Source: Liquidambar formosana
Taxonomy: Eukaryota; Streptophyta; Magnoliopsida; Saxifragales; Altingiaceae
Direction of reading: 5' to 3'
Assembly: GCA_039720395.1 (NCBI GenBank)
Contig: CM077828.1
Location: 21,556,717 to 21,620,716, forward strand
Length of the DNA: 64,000 nt
Under the pieces are notes generated by a model, which was given only the letters and a program-made list of their open reading frames with translations, did no database searches and had not been told where the DNA came from. Positions 20,979-31,175 of this stretch are shown here, one piece after another (position 1 is the stretch's first letter; each line of letters opens with the position of its first letter). Position numbers and translations under genes: made by a program.

Positions 20979-23638
20979 CTACTTCTCCCTCGAGTCCCCA
21001 GCAGCTGGACGAACCACCTCGGGAGTCGGGACGGGATCAGCGGAGGCAGGAGGGGCCACTGGAGGCAGAGGCAGATCAGGGGTAGCCTCCGTGTTGCCTT
21101 CCGTTGGATTTACAGGTTGATCCCCGTTGGCAGCGGCTGAAGTGTCATTGGTGGCGTCAACGACCCCCTCGGCTTCCATGGTGGCATTAGGCTGGGACGT
21201 GACCTCGGGATCGTTCTCCCCGGCCTCATCGCCGCCTGCAACCTCCATCTCAGCTTCCTCGACATCACCTCCCTCGGGGTTGTAATCCGGGGGAATATCC
21301 CTCCTTTGGAAGGGAATATCGGCAATGCCAGGGAATTGAGCAGATGCCAACTCGACCAAGGTCTCCCACACAAATTTGTAGGTAACCTCGAGCTCGGTGG
21401 TCAACTGCCCCACGAGAAAAGCCTTCACGTTTTCCCTCTCCTCAGCCACCGCCCTCTCCACGGAGGCCTTCTCCTTCTCTACCTCAGCCTCGAGAGCCCG
21501 GACCTTCCTCGCTAGCTCGCGCTTCTCCCGGGCTAGCTCGTCCTGGGCATCCTTCGTCTTCTTCAGCTCGGCCTCCAAATCTGCATAGTCCTTCCTCGTG
21601 AGTTCCAGTTTACTGACGGCGCTCTCGGCTGCGGACTTGAAGGTCTCGCATTCAGATTTTACGTTCTGAAGCTGAGACATAGCCGCGCAACAGTTGGCCT
21701 CAGCATCCTTTAGCTTCTTGTCGTACTCACTCCGGACTTTGGCGAGCTCGAGCTGCAGCTTGTTATCTTCCGCCTCGAAACGGTCGCCCGCCAGCAGGAT
21801 TTGTTGGCAGCCCTACACAAACATCAACAAGTCAGAGATCGGGTTGAATAGCAAGTAATGGAAACCACAGGGGAATTGAACTTACTCGGTAAAGACTGGT
21901 AAACCCGAAGCAGAGGTTGTCGAGAGCGGACTTCTTCCTGAAGTGCTCCATGTCCGCCGGCAACCTCATGGGGTTCCCCAGCTGCTTGAAGTTGTACTCC
22001 GCAGAGAAGGAGCTGGTAACATCCTTATCTTTGGGAACGGGGAACTGCAGACATGAGATGAAACATAAAGTTAGTCAGAATCTGTCATAGATTTTTAAGT
22101 ATGGGACAGTTATGAAATAAAAAAAAAAGCGGAGATATACCTCGGGGAATTTAGCTATCATCTCGGCGCGGGAAAGGGAGCTCCCATCTCCGGCCGCCGG
22201 GGCATTGGCACCCCCCTACCCAGCCCCTTGCACAGCGAGTTGCTGTTCGGGGACTGTAGAGGGTTTCCAGGGCTTTGAAGGAGGAATCAAGGGAGCCTTC
22301 CCTTTCCCAGTAACCTCAGGCACCTGGGGCCTGCCCACGTCCTGCCCCCTCATGGCGCTTGACATGAGCTTGCCACTGTTAGGGTCAGTGGACTTCTTGC
22401 CGCCATCCCGACCAGACCCAGGAGCAGCAACAGCAGCAGCCTTGTTAGTCTTCTGCTGCTGCTGATTCTGCCGCTGTTGCTGCTGCTGCTGTTGCTTCTG
22501 CTCAGCAGTCTTCTTTTCCTGGGCCTCTTTCTCTGCCGCCCTTCTCTCAGCAACCAGAGCCCTCAAATTCATCCCAGAGTCTTTCTTGGTCCTTTGGCTG
22601 CCGGAGTCTGTTCTTTGTCTCTTGGCGGGGGAGGGGGATGGGAGCCTCTCCTCTCCATGGCTTGGGTGACGGTCTCTTCAGAGCTGGAGCTCTCAATGAC
22701 GAAGGGGGCGCGGCGAGCCGTCTTGTCGGAGGGCCTAATCTCCTCAGCTCCCTCCCCTTCAGGTCGGAGGCGGATCCCCTCTTCCTCCTCTCCCTCTTGC
22801 TCTCCTCTCTCCACCTCTTCTTCCACCACGCGGGTCAGCTCGTCGTCAAGCTGCTCCCAATGGGGGTAACTCGCCTTCCCCCAAGTCTGGTACCTGCGTG
22901 GTAGTTGAGCAAGGTTTCAGCTGAACGGCAGCGCTGGCTGACTTGATATCCGAGCAGCTTCTCGATATCCTCCTCGTTCAGCTTGTCAGCGGGCTCGTTG
23001 GCGTGAGGAGCTGCTAGAAGGAAACATGACATACGTATCAGTATGAAATCCAATATTCAACTCGAGGTCATATAAAACAGAAAGAAGCAAAATGATATCG
23101 CTGATTTCTTACAGCTAGAGCCTCTCTCTCGGGGAATGATGGGAGGATCAGGGGGGAGAGTCCCATCCACAGGCCCGTACACGAAGACCACAATGTCGTG
23201 AGCTCCTGGGTTGGAGTCCGGGATGTGAGTGACAAAGGGTTTCTTCCTGGGCTTGAGGGCGAGGTAAACATCGCGTTTGTTTTTAAGGGTGCAGATTTTG
23301 TAATGGTGGAGTATCTCCCGCACTCCAACAGAAGTCCCTAGCAGCTGGTTAAGGACATGAACCCCCAAGATGACCCTAAAGGAGTTCAGCCCTAGCTGGG
23401 TTGGGACTATCCCACAGTAGAGGAAGAAGTCATTGAGGAGGTCAGGGAAGGGGACGCGAACTCTACCCTCCATGAAAGCAGCAATAGGAACGGGGAGGCC
23501 ATCCTTGGCGTCTAACCTAAAGACATCCTCCCCAGGCTCAGCAAAGCGGAAGCTAAACTTCCCGTCTTCAAAGCCGTATAAGGCCTTAAACTCTGCTATC
23601 TTTGCAGGGTTCCCCCTAATGTCATAAAAAGAAGACAT
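20979..23638 (-). pseudogene. Antisense gene (aORF) of element A, four exons, frameshifted
   Basis: On the strand opposite gag-pol, exon 1 (23638-23113, MSSFYDIRGNPAKI) encodes a globular domain like the plant putative transposon protein family (Pfam Transposase_28 type). Exon 2 (about 23013-22141) is acidic, then Lys/Gln-rich. Exon 3 (22044-21886) is 53 codons. Exon 4 (21812-20979) is a long Glu/Lys coiled coil with an acidic Pro/Thr tail, ending at the TAG at 20979. GT/AG sites and phases agree with B. Exon 2 has lost one base near 22889 and has a poly-C length change near 22630, so this copy is broken. Antisense ORFs at this place are known from Retand-like Tat elements; their role is not established. 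Confidence 0.75.
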
Positions 23639-24598
23639 CTGCCAAGATGAAAGGGGAAGGTTAAATCCAAGGGTAATTTAACCTGTGCCAACATACCCCG
23701 ACCTAAAATTTTAAAGTCAAGTCCTGACAGGTATGTTACCCTTGCCTTGACAGACCCTCAAATTTTTTCTAAGTGTCAGCTCGGGGAACACTAAACTCGG
23801 TGTTGGGAAAAGACAAAAAGAGATCAGTGACCTCTTCCTCAGATTTACCCCGAGATAGAGTTTTTTCAAACCCTAAAAGGCGAGAAAAATGGCATCCTGG
23901 TGATTTGCTCCAAAAGCCAGAGGAAAACCCTAGGATTGCGAAGCAAACTCCAGGAAACGTCGCCAACAACCGCAAAGAGAAAAAATACACCAAATAAATT
24001 GAAGAAGAAAGAGCAAAAAACGAGTTACACCTTTACAAAGATCAAGCGGTGGTCAGTAAAATGGTTTCGCCGGAAAAACTGTAAGGTGTGAAGCCGAAAA
24101 CCTCCAAAAGTTGTTCTTGGGAAGGTGAAGGGAACAAGAAGAGTACCAACGGAGAACAGCGCCGGAGAAACGATTCGCAAAAGCAACAAGCGAGAACAGA
24201 ACGGATCTTCTCCCACAAGCGAACGGCGTAGACAGTGGATTCCGGTGGAAAATAGGGTGTGTTCTTGGTAAAACAGAGGGCAAAAAGCAAAGAAAGTAGA
24301 GAGAGAAAGCTGAGAACAGAAAGCAGAGAGCAAAAGCAAAAAGAAGAGAGAGAACGCAGGAGATAAAGTGAGCAGTGATTTGCTTCCTTCCAAAGACATA
24401 ATGCTTCTGAGGCATTAAATGCAAATCGTACGGTTCCAAGGCACATGACGTCAGCACCTTGGAATACGGAAAGGCTTAACCGCCTTCAGCTAGCTAAGCC
24501 CTAGAATGCCAAACGGCATAGGGGCATAGGGAAAAAATACTTAGCAAAATAAAATTATGACAAGTCCCAGCTCGGGAATGTCATAATTTGGGGCAAAT

Positions 24599-25298
24599 TG
24601 TGTGGAAATATCTCTGAACCGAGGTTTCATCTCGGGGTGGAAAATTCAGACCTGAAACACTGACACGTGGCGAAGACTAATCAATCAGGCTACCACAACA
24701 TACGTGATTCACCTCCCACGATTCAGCTCGGGCTAAGGAGTTAAATCACGTCATTTGACACGTGGTTAATACCACAAGGTAGGACCTGCTGCAAAGCACG
24801 TGATCTCTCATCTCGGGACCTGACTTTCACCTCGGGACAACTATCCTATGACTCACACTACAATCCAAATCCTACTACAATCCAAAACTGTTACAGCAGC
24901 TGTAATTCCTGACATAGCGGTTACTAGAAACCCTGATTCCATGACCAACCATGATCAGCAAACCATGGTCAGACAGTTATGGGTACACCATGGTCAGATC
25001 TGACCTAACCAAAGCAGTTACCTGACCTCACATGGTCAGTCCGTACAGGTGGGTATAAAAAGAATACGATACAGCCTAATTTGGTAAGCTACAGTACCCT
25101 AATTCTCTGAGATTCATCTTCTTCCTTACCTCATTCTCCCCATTACAGCTTTCTGACTTAAGCTTCGGAGAGGGCACGGCCAAAACCCACCTTGGCCTAC
25201 CATCTGACCCATTTTCCAAGCTTGTGATTGCAGGTCCAGGCGAAGGAGCAAGCTCCACCTTCAACACGTAGTTCGGGGAGCAGATTTTACCCCGTACA
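24599..25298 (+). repeat. 3' LTR of element A
   Basis: It starts TGTGTGG right after ATTTGGGGCAAAT and ends CCGTACA, followed by the ATATC duplication. The tract before it is short and not purely purine, and the same one precedes the 3' LTRs of B and C. Confidence 0.92.
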
Positions 25299-25303
25299 AT
25301 ATC

Positions 25304-26189
25304 CATTCAAACATATCTATTTTATTTGTATGAGCCAAGCAAATGATTTTATATTCCGTTTCAAGTAACGCTTTATATGATCCATCGATTATTTGAATTA
25401 TGTTTAGCCAAATTAATTATATTTGCAACTCTGGTCTGACTGTCTTATTTCTAGCCATGGTCAATAGGGGTTAAGTTATTGACCTTTTGTTCCTTTTAGT
25501 TTCAGTGCAATGCCTCGGTCAATAGGAGATAATACTGATATGTGGTACTAATGCTCTGTTTAAGTCTCCTCTTGATAGAAGCACCGTTTAGACTTTCGAG
25601 TCAATCTGTCTGAGTCATTTGTGTGGTTAGTCAGAGTTACCAAATAAATATGTATTCGTTCTGATTTGAAAGTTCTAAATGTTTATTTGAAATTTGTTAT
25701 TAATATAAGAATTCTAAACATTTGTATTTCTCTTAACATCTTTTGGAAAATATTTAATTGTGGTTACTAGCCTATGATTTATCGAAATACATTTTTATGA
25801 AAAACTCATGCGATTAGCTTGACTTATTTTTGTGTATGTTGTACTCACAAAATATTTAATCGGGTTAGCACCAATTAGATTGAACATTAATTAATATTAG
25901 TTTCTATAGTGATTTTTTTTTTTTTTTTTAATGAGAGGATTTTTAACTCATTTTAGATGTTATTTGTTAAAGTTTGGATTTATGAGGTTTGAGTTGATAA
26001 CTTTTTTTAATTATTTTAATAATTGATGATTATGACATCATTGAATCTTTGGAGATTATTAGTACATGAAATTTCATTGTTAGAAATTTATTATGGGTAG
26101 AATATTTTTATTGATCACAAAAATAATTGGAATATGAATATTTAGTTGCGCCTTCAGACTTGATCACTTGGATTTGCATGACATTTATG
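25304..26189. other. AT-rich intergenic DNA after element A
   Basis: No open frame of interest, only T-rich tracts (near 25915-25930). Nothing else recognisable. Confidence 0.4.
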
Positions 26190-27097
26190 CTTCAACACAC
26201 ACATTATTTAGGACTGGCGTTGATATAACCTCATGAGGCAACCACCTAGGGCCCTAATTTGTAGTGGAAAATAAGGGTTTTTAATTTTTAGTGGTCCTGA
26301 TAGTGGGGCAAAAAAAAAAACATTTTTTTTATGCATGGATTAAGGAGGGTGCGCCCAACCTAAATCCATAGCCCAAATATCTACTCAACTAAAGCAAGTT
26401 TTTAAAATTCTTGCAATGTTTTATTTTCATCTTAATCTATATAAGTAAATTTTAAAAATTTTATAATCAAGCAAACTTTGTATTAGTATTTAGAAAAAAA
26501 TAGCCCTCTAAAACCTTTTCTTTGTGAATATATATAGGGGCTCATTTTAGGAATTGGCTTAGGCCCCAAAAAACTTAGGGCTCACTTTCTTATACATATC
26601 ATAATTTCCTTTTATTAGAACTTTCGGTTTGAATATATTAGATCGAGTAGGCACAATGTTTAAAATTGTTTTCAATGATAAAAACCTTAACTTTGGTGGA
26701 AAGTTTAGGTGCCAAACTCCCAATTTGGATAGGGCATTGGGTTGTCTACTATCCCACGCGGCCACGCTTTTGTAGAAGAGCTAGAATAATCTCCAACTTC
26801 TTTGTTTAAAAATGCTTATGCTGAGTACATGGTAAGCACTAGGAACCGAAGATTAGCCATTAGCATGCAAAGAATTAGTGGCGCCACCGTCTTATTTGCC
26901 CCATCAGTCTCTCACTTGAACTTCCAAACATCTTTATGGGGCATGAAAATTTTTAGGGGAATTACAAAATGGTCCGGCTATAGGCAAATAATTAAAAATC
27001 AATACAATTTATTAGTAATTACAAATAGATGACCACTAACTTAATCAATAATGAGATTAGGAAGCTACTAATTAATTATATTGATTTATAATTAAGT
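26190..27097. repeat. Duplicated intergenic segment, copy 1
   Basis: From CTTCAACACACACATT the sequence matches about 60337-61220, the DNA just downstream of the third UGT, with shared landmarks such as ATGAGGCAACCACCTAGGGC and ATGCTTATGCTGAGTACATGG. Here it is not next to a UGT, so it is either a separate duplication or the stub of a copy whose gene was lost. Confidence 0.8.
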
Positions 27098-27670
27098 TTT
27101 TGTTTGGGATTGGTCAGGTGCTTATTAGGTTGGAGATTGCGATTATTATGAGGTTGTTGTGTTTGGTCTTTTAAATTAGTTCTTTCATGTTTGACCCCTT
27201 TTTTTGTAGTCAATTTCTTAAAATGATTAAAATTTCTTGCTATTGATAAATTAAAAAGGAATATTGATTATTGGTTTTTTTTTTTTGTTTCAGGACAGTA
27301 GTCAAGCTATCTCACTAGGTCTCGTAGTCGATGAGAATGAGGTGTACTGCTAGAAGGATTGTAGAAGACTAACAGCGGTGGCAAATGATTTGATGTTATA
27401 TTCCCTCTTTTTTTAATTTATTCTAGCATGTATAGGATTTTATTAGTTCGCTAGACTAACAATACTTAAACTCTATAAATGGATGAATATTTATGGGATC
27501 AAATTCAAATCATATATAGATGGATGGTGGTCTTAGCTTTTGATTTATTTGTTAGCTTGTGAAATATATATGAATGTCCTATTGGCATTTGAAAAGCAAG
27601 AATCAAGTGAAAGACAAATGGTTATCCAAAGTTAATTGGATATTCAAAAAATAAATAAATAAATAAATAG
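27098..27670. other. AT-rich intergenic DNA
   Basis: No supported feature other than short A/T runs and an (AAAT)n stretch near 27645-27670. Confidence 0.35.
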
Positions 27671-28039
27671 TATATATTCGAACTAGTTTTTATGGCACTC
27701 ATTAGATTCCATAAAAAAGGTTGTAGTCAATGAGTTATTGACGGCATGTAAAGAATGCTGTGAAAAGGTTTTTCATGGTTTGCAATGGATGCCATAAAAA
27801 AATATAGGCATCTCGTTGATATTTTTTTTACAATGCATATTACACGTCGTTAATACTTATTTACAACACGCGTTGCAAGCCGTCAATAAGTTTTTTTACG
27901 ATGCACATCGTAGGTTGTTAATATTGTAGAACCACGTGTTAACCATTTCACTTAAAACCAACTGATGTTAGAAAAGGTGCCCTCAAATCTTTTAAAGGGC
28001 AGCGCAGCAGCCAAGTACTATTGTTCAAGTAGTCTCAGT

Positions 28040-29331
28040 TGTTAGATCTAAAGGTTCTCAACTAAGGGCATATCCGAGATTTTGATGATAACAAAAGATC
28101 GATTTAAGTTCTAATGGTTTAAATGTCAAGAACATGATCAAAGCTAGGTAATCAAGATCAAATGACTCAAGCACATACACTCAATAGCTCAACGAAGCCA
28201 TGAAACTCAAGGCTCATGTCCAAAGCGTCAAGGAAACTCAAGCATGATGTAACAAGAGCATAAAAAGCTAGCAAATGGACCTACAAGCACCTCAAACCAT
28301 GCAATCATCGTCAATGGGACTCATTTACGCTACAAGTGAGGTTTTAGGTTCCAAAATGTACATAATTGCTCATGACCTTGCTCTATTGACCTAGAAGGAC
28401 TTTAGGACCCTCAATTGAACTATATTTATCAATCATAAGAGGCCTAAGTTGATGGAAATTGGTCCTAGTGTAGAAATCACATGAAAACAAGGCTAAACCT
28501 TGAGAATCCAAGGTTTAGTCGACTACATCCATGATGTAGTCGACTAAATCAAGTGAAAATGGCCATAATTGACTACTAATATTTGTAGTCGACTAAATGA
28601 GGAGTTTTAGTCGACTAAATCATGCAGATATGCTATATTTTCACTACTGATATTTCTAGTCGACTACATGAGGACTTTTAGTCGACTAAATGACTCGAAT
28701 GAACTGTAACGGCTAGTTTTTTGAAAGCCAAATGAAGCATTAATTGCCACCAAACGGCTCTTTCCTGGCATTTAATGCTTGCAACGGCCATTTTAGGCCA
28801 TATGGGTATAAATACAAGCCTTTAAACTCATTTATGGGTATCAATACAAGAGCAATCAAATCCCATCCTTTGAAAAAGAGCTTTCAAGCCCTAATTCTTA
28901 AAGAGCATTCAATTGAGCAATTATTAGACGTTTGTTGAGCTTTTAAGAGTTGTATTTATTGCTAGAGTGATTGTTTACAACAAACCAACTTCAAATTCAA
29001 GTGTTGTAAGGGTTGTGTGAACCCTAGAGAGACAAGAGAGATTTCTCTTAAAGAGAGCTACTCTTTGTAAAAGGTTTGATCTCCACCCTTAAAGGAGATT
29101 GTCATAGTGGATTGTAGAATTCTCAAGCGGCGCTTTTGAGGCTAGGACGTAGGCGGGAAGGCCGAACCTCGTTAATATCTTATGTTTGCATTCTCTAACT
29201 CTTTCTCATTATTGTTTGTTGTTACATTTTCTATTGGTTGAAATAATCTGAATTTTAGTTTGCCATAATTATTTTTAATTGGCTATAAACCCTATTCACC
29301 CCCCCTCTAGAGTTTTACACTTGGGATAACA
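28040..29331 (+). mobile_element. Solo LTR, probably Copia type
   Basis: The 1292-bp unit starts TGTTAGATCT and ends GGGATAACA, with a 5-bp duplication TCAGT at 28035-28039 and 29332-29336. TATAAATAC near 28806 is a plausible TATA box. The end region with CACCCCCCCTCTAG resembles many plant Copia LTRs. No primer site, coding part or second LTR is present, so it is probably the product of recombination between two LTRs. It contains six GTCGAC palindromes between about 28518 and 28686. Confidence 0.75.
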
Positions 29332-29336
29332 TCAGT

Positions 29337-29465
29337 CGGCATAATGCTGACCCTAACCCTGCATCCCCGTAGTCTAAGCCAACAACCACCCCACCAGCGC
29401 ATGCCCGCACTCTCCCGAGGACTCGAACCTACGACCTTGTTCTGATACCAATTGTAGGATCGAGA
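29337..29465 (-). repeat. Possible tRNA-derived SINE fragment
   Basis: On the minus strand TGGTATCAGAACAAGG is followed closely by GGTTCGAGTCCTCGGG, which matches a Pol III B box (GGTTCGANNCC). No clear A box or poly-A tail was found, so this may be part of a larger element. Confidence 0.3.
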
Positions 29466-29739
29466 GCTAACCATTTCACCTAAAACTAGTTGGTGTTAGA
29501 GAAGGTGCCTTCAGATCTTTTAAAGGATAGCGCAGCAGCCAAGCACCACGATTCAAGTAGTCTCAGCCGGTATGATGCTAACCTAGCTTTACATCCCCAT
29601 AATCTAGGCCAACAAATGTTTACTAACTTTCCATGGCATCGTACTACACAACATACGATTGTGCATCGTAAAAAACCTTTCATGACGTGTTTTGCTCATC
29701 GTAAAAAAGTTATTTTGTTGTAGTGTAGCCATTTTGACA

Positions 29740-30010
29740 GAGTACATAAATAAGTTTTTTTGGGCAACTCCAACCTCGCTTCATGTCCTCTTTCTTCTTT
29801 TTCTTTTTCTTTTTTTGTTACATTGAGAAAGCCATGGCCATGGCTTTCACAGTCACCAGCCATGGCTGTCTTCTCTCTTTCTTCTTCTTCATTTTTTTTT
29901 TTTTTGCTTTTGGTTTTTGTTGGGGTTGTGCACTTGTGCCATGGATCTTACCATAGTGTTAGTGGAGGAGAAGAAGATGGCAAAGTTGAGAAGGTAGGTT
30001 ATGGATTTTT
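29740..30010 (+). other. Pyrimidine-rich region with a short secreted-like frame of unknown origin
   Basis: An open frame ending near 30017 includes MAVFSLSSSS, a Phe/Leu-rich core and HLCHGSYHSVSGGEEDG, which looks like a signal peptide plus a short mature start. It runs straight into the LINE remnant. It could be a captured first exon or an artefact of the CT-rich DNA, and I cannot identify it. Confidence 0.2.
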
Positions 30011-30013
30011 TTT

Positions 30014-31175
30014 GTGAATGTTTACTATGAAAATTTTCTAGCGATGTGCTCTCACTTTCGTATGATTGGGCATGACATATCTCAATGCAAGTTTGTTAGA
30101 GACAAAGAAGACAAAACCAATACTAAGGTGGCTGGAGATATTAAAACTAAGAGACCACATTTGCATTACAGACCTAAAAAAGTTCTTGAGACTACTGTTA
30201 TGGATCTTGGATTAGTAAATAATGAGATTGGGAAGCTTGAATCAGGCTACCAATTAATGTTGGTAGACCTCATGATGATCAATCAAATGTGCATATGAAC
30301 TTGCTAGAGTATAATTCTGATCTTGGCAGTAAAGGGGTCAGCCCATTTGTTAGTATTTCTCATATTAGTAACACTCTAATTTCTGAACCTCTTAGGGGGT
30401 GGGGGAGGTGGGGGAACATGGGGGAGGAGGAAGTTTTTGAGAAAATTTCTTCTCGATCATGTAGAATTGGGGATAAATCAAATAGTAATAGTGTTACTGT
30501 CAAATCTGCAAAAAACAATATTTTCATTTGTGATAAGGAAGCAGATATTACTCTTGTGATTAACTCCAACGTGGGCTTTCAAGTCCCAACTATTGATATA
30601 GAGAATGATGATGGGTTTTTGGCAACAAAGCAGGGTATTATTGCTAATCCTATTCAACCTGATCCAATTGATGCCGCTCATGGTATGGATGGTAATCCTT
30701 TTGAGCCGCCGAAGGAAGGTGAACCATCTAAGAGAGATGGACAACATGCTTTGAATGGGAAGTCTAGTGATAATGTTCAAAGCTAGCCTTTTGTTTCTGA
30801 AGAAGGTAAGTTTCCTTCTTTTGTTCTTGACCAAATCAATTAAGTCATTAAGGAGGTGGAAGACAAAAGGGCTACTAAAGATTCCTTTATTCCTGTTTTA
30901 TCATAGTTGCAGCAAAAAAAAAAAGGTTTCGACAACAACCAAGCAAGACACATCCAATGTGCCTTACCATATTCGAGACAGGAATTCTTCAAAAACCTCC
31001 AAGTATGAAGATTTTGTTCTTGACCGTTAGAGGTTTTGGATATATATCCTCCCTGTGAGCTGGAATGTGACATTCTATAAGTTATTAAATCTAGACCTAT
31101 CTTTTATTAATTGTCTTTTTATTTTATTTTATTTTATTTCTTTTAATAAAAATTTTAAATTAAAAAAAAAAAAAA
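30014..31175 (+). mobile_element. LINE remnant (ORF1 piece with poly-A tail)
   Basis: The frame from 30014 encodes a knuckle-like CSHFRMIGHDISQC, the nucleic-acid binding motif of plant LINE ORF1 proteins (normally CSHC...), followed by a low-complexity region in another frame to 30786. The fragment ends in TTTTAATAAAAATTTTAAATT and an A15 tract at about 31162-31176. Endonuclease and RT are missing, so most of the interior is deleted. The poly-A tail abuts the start of the duplicated UGT segment at 31176. Confidence 0.6.

Larger units (their letters stand above)
15814..25298 (+). mobile_element. Ty3/gypsy Tat-lineage LTR retrotransposon, element A (internally deleted)
   Basis: Two 700-bp LTRs (15814-16513 and 24599-25298) are flanked by the 5-bp duplication ATATC at 15809-15813 and 25299-25303. 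Order: LTR, TGGCGCC primer site, gag, remnant of RNase H and integrase, 105-bp tandem repeats, antisense gene, 3' LTR. Two features mark the Tat lineage: an RNase H of the second (archaeal-like) type before integrase, and an antisense ORF between integrase and the 3' LTR. By eye the LTRs differ at about 17 of 700 sites. The element cannot act alone: protease, RT and the first RNase H are deleted, stops lie in the integrase part, and the antisense gene is frameshifted. Confidence 0.92.
27680..29724. mobile_element. CACTA-like element remnant, interrupted
   Basis: The right end TTGTTGTAGTG at 29724 is the reverse of the CACTACAACAA end common in CACTA transposons. Inside both edges lie repeated, partly inverted short motifs (ATCGTAAAAAA, GGCATGTAAAGAATGC, TGCATCGTA) like subterminal repeats. 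A clear left CACTACAA end was not found, so the left limit is uncertain. A 130-bp segment (about 27930-28039) recurs at 29462-29600. A solo LTR lies in the middle. Confidence 0.35.

Noticed and set aside
24025..24457. Overlapping Leu/Phe/Ser-rich frames open in three phases upstream of the aORF (also near 37016-37446 and 58230-58669)
   Set aside because: The DNA is pyrimidine-rich on the aORF strand, so stops are rare in every phase. It is better seen as the leader of the antisense gene.
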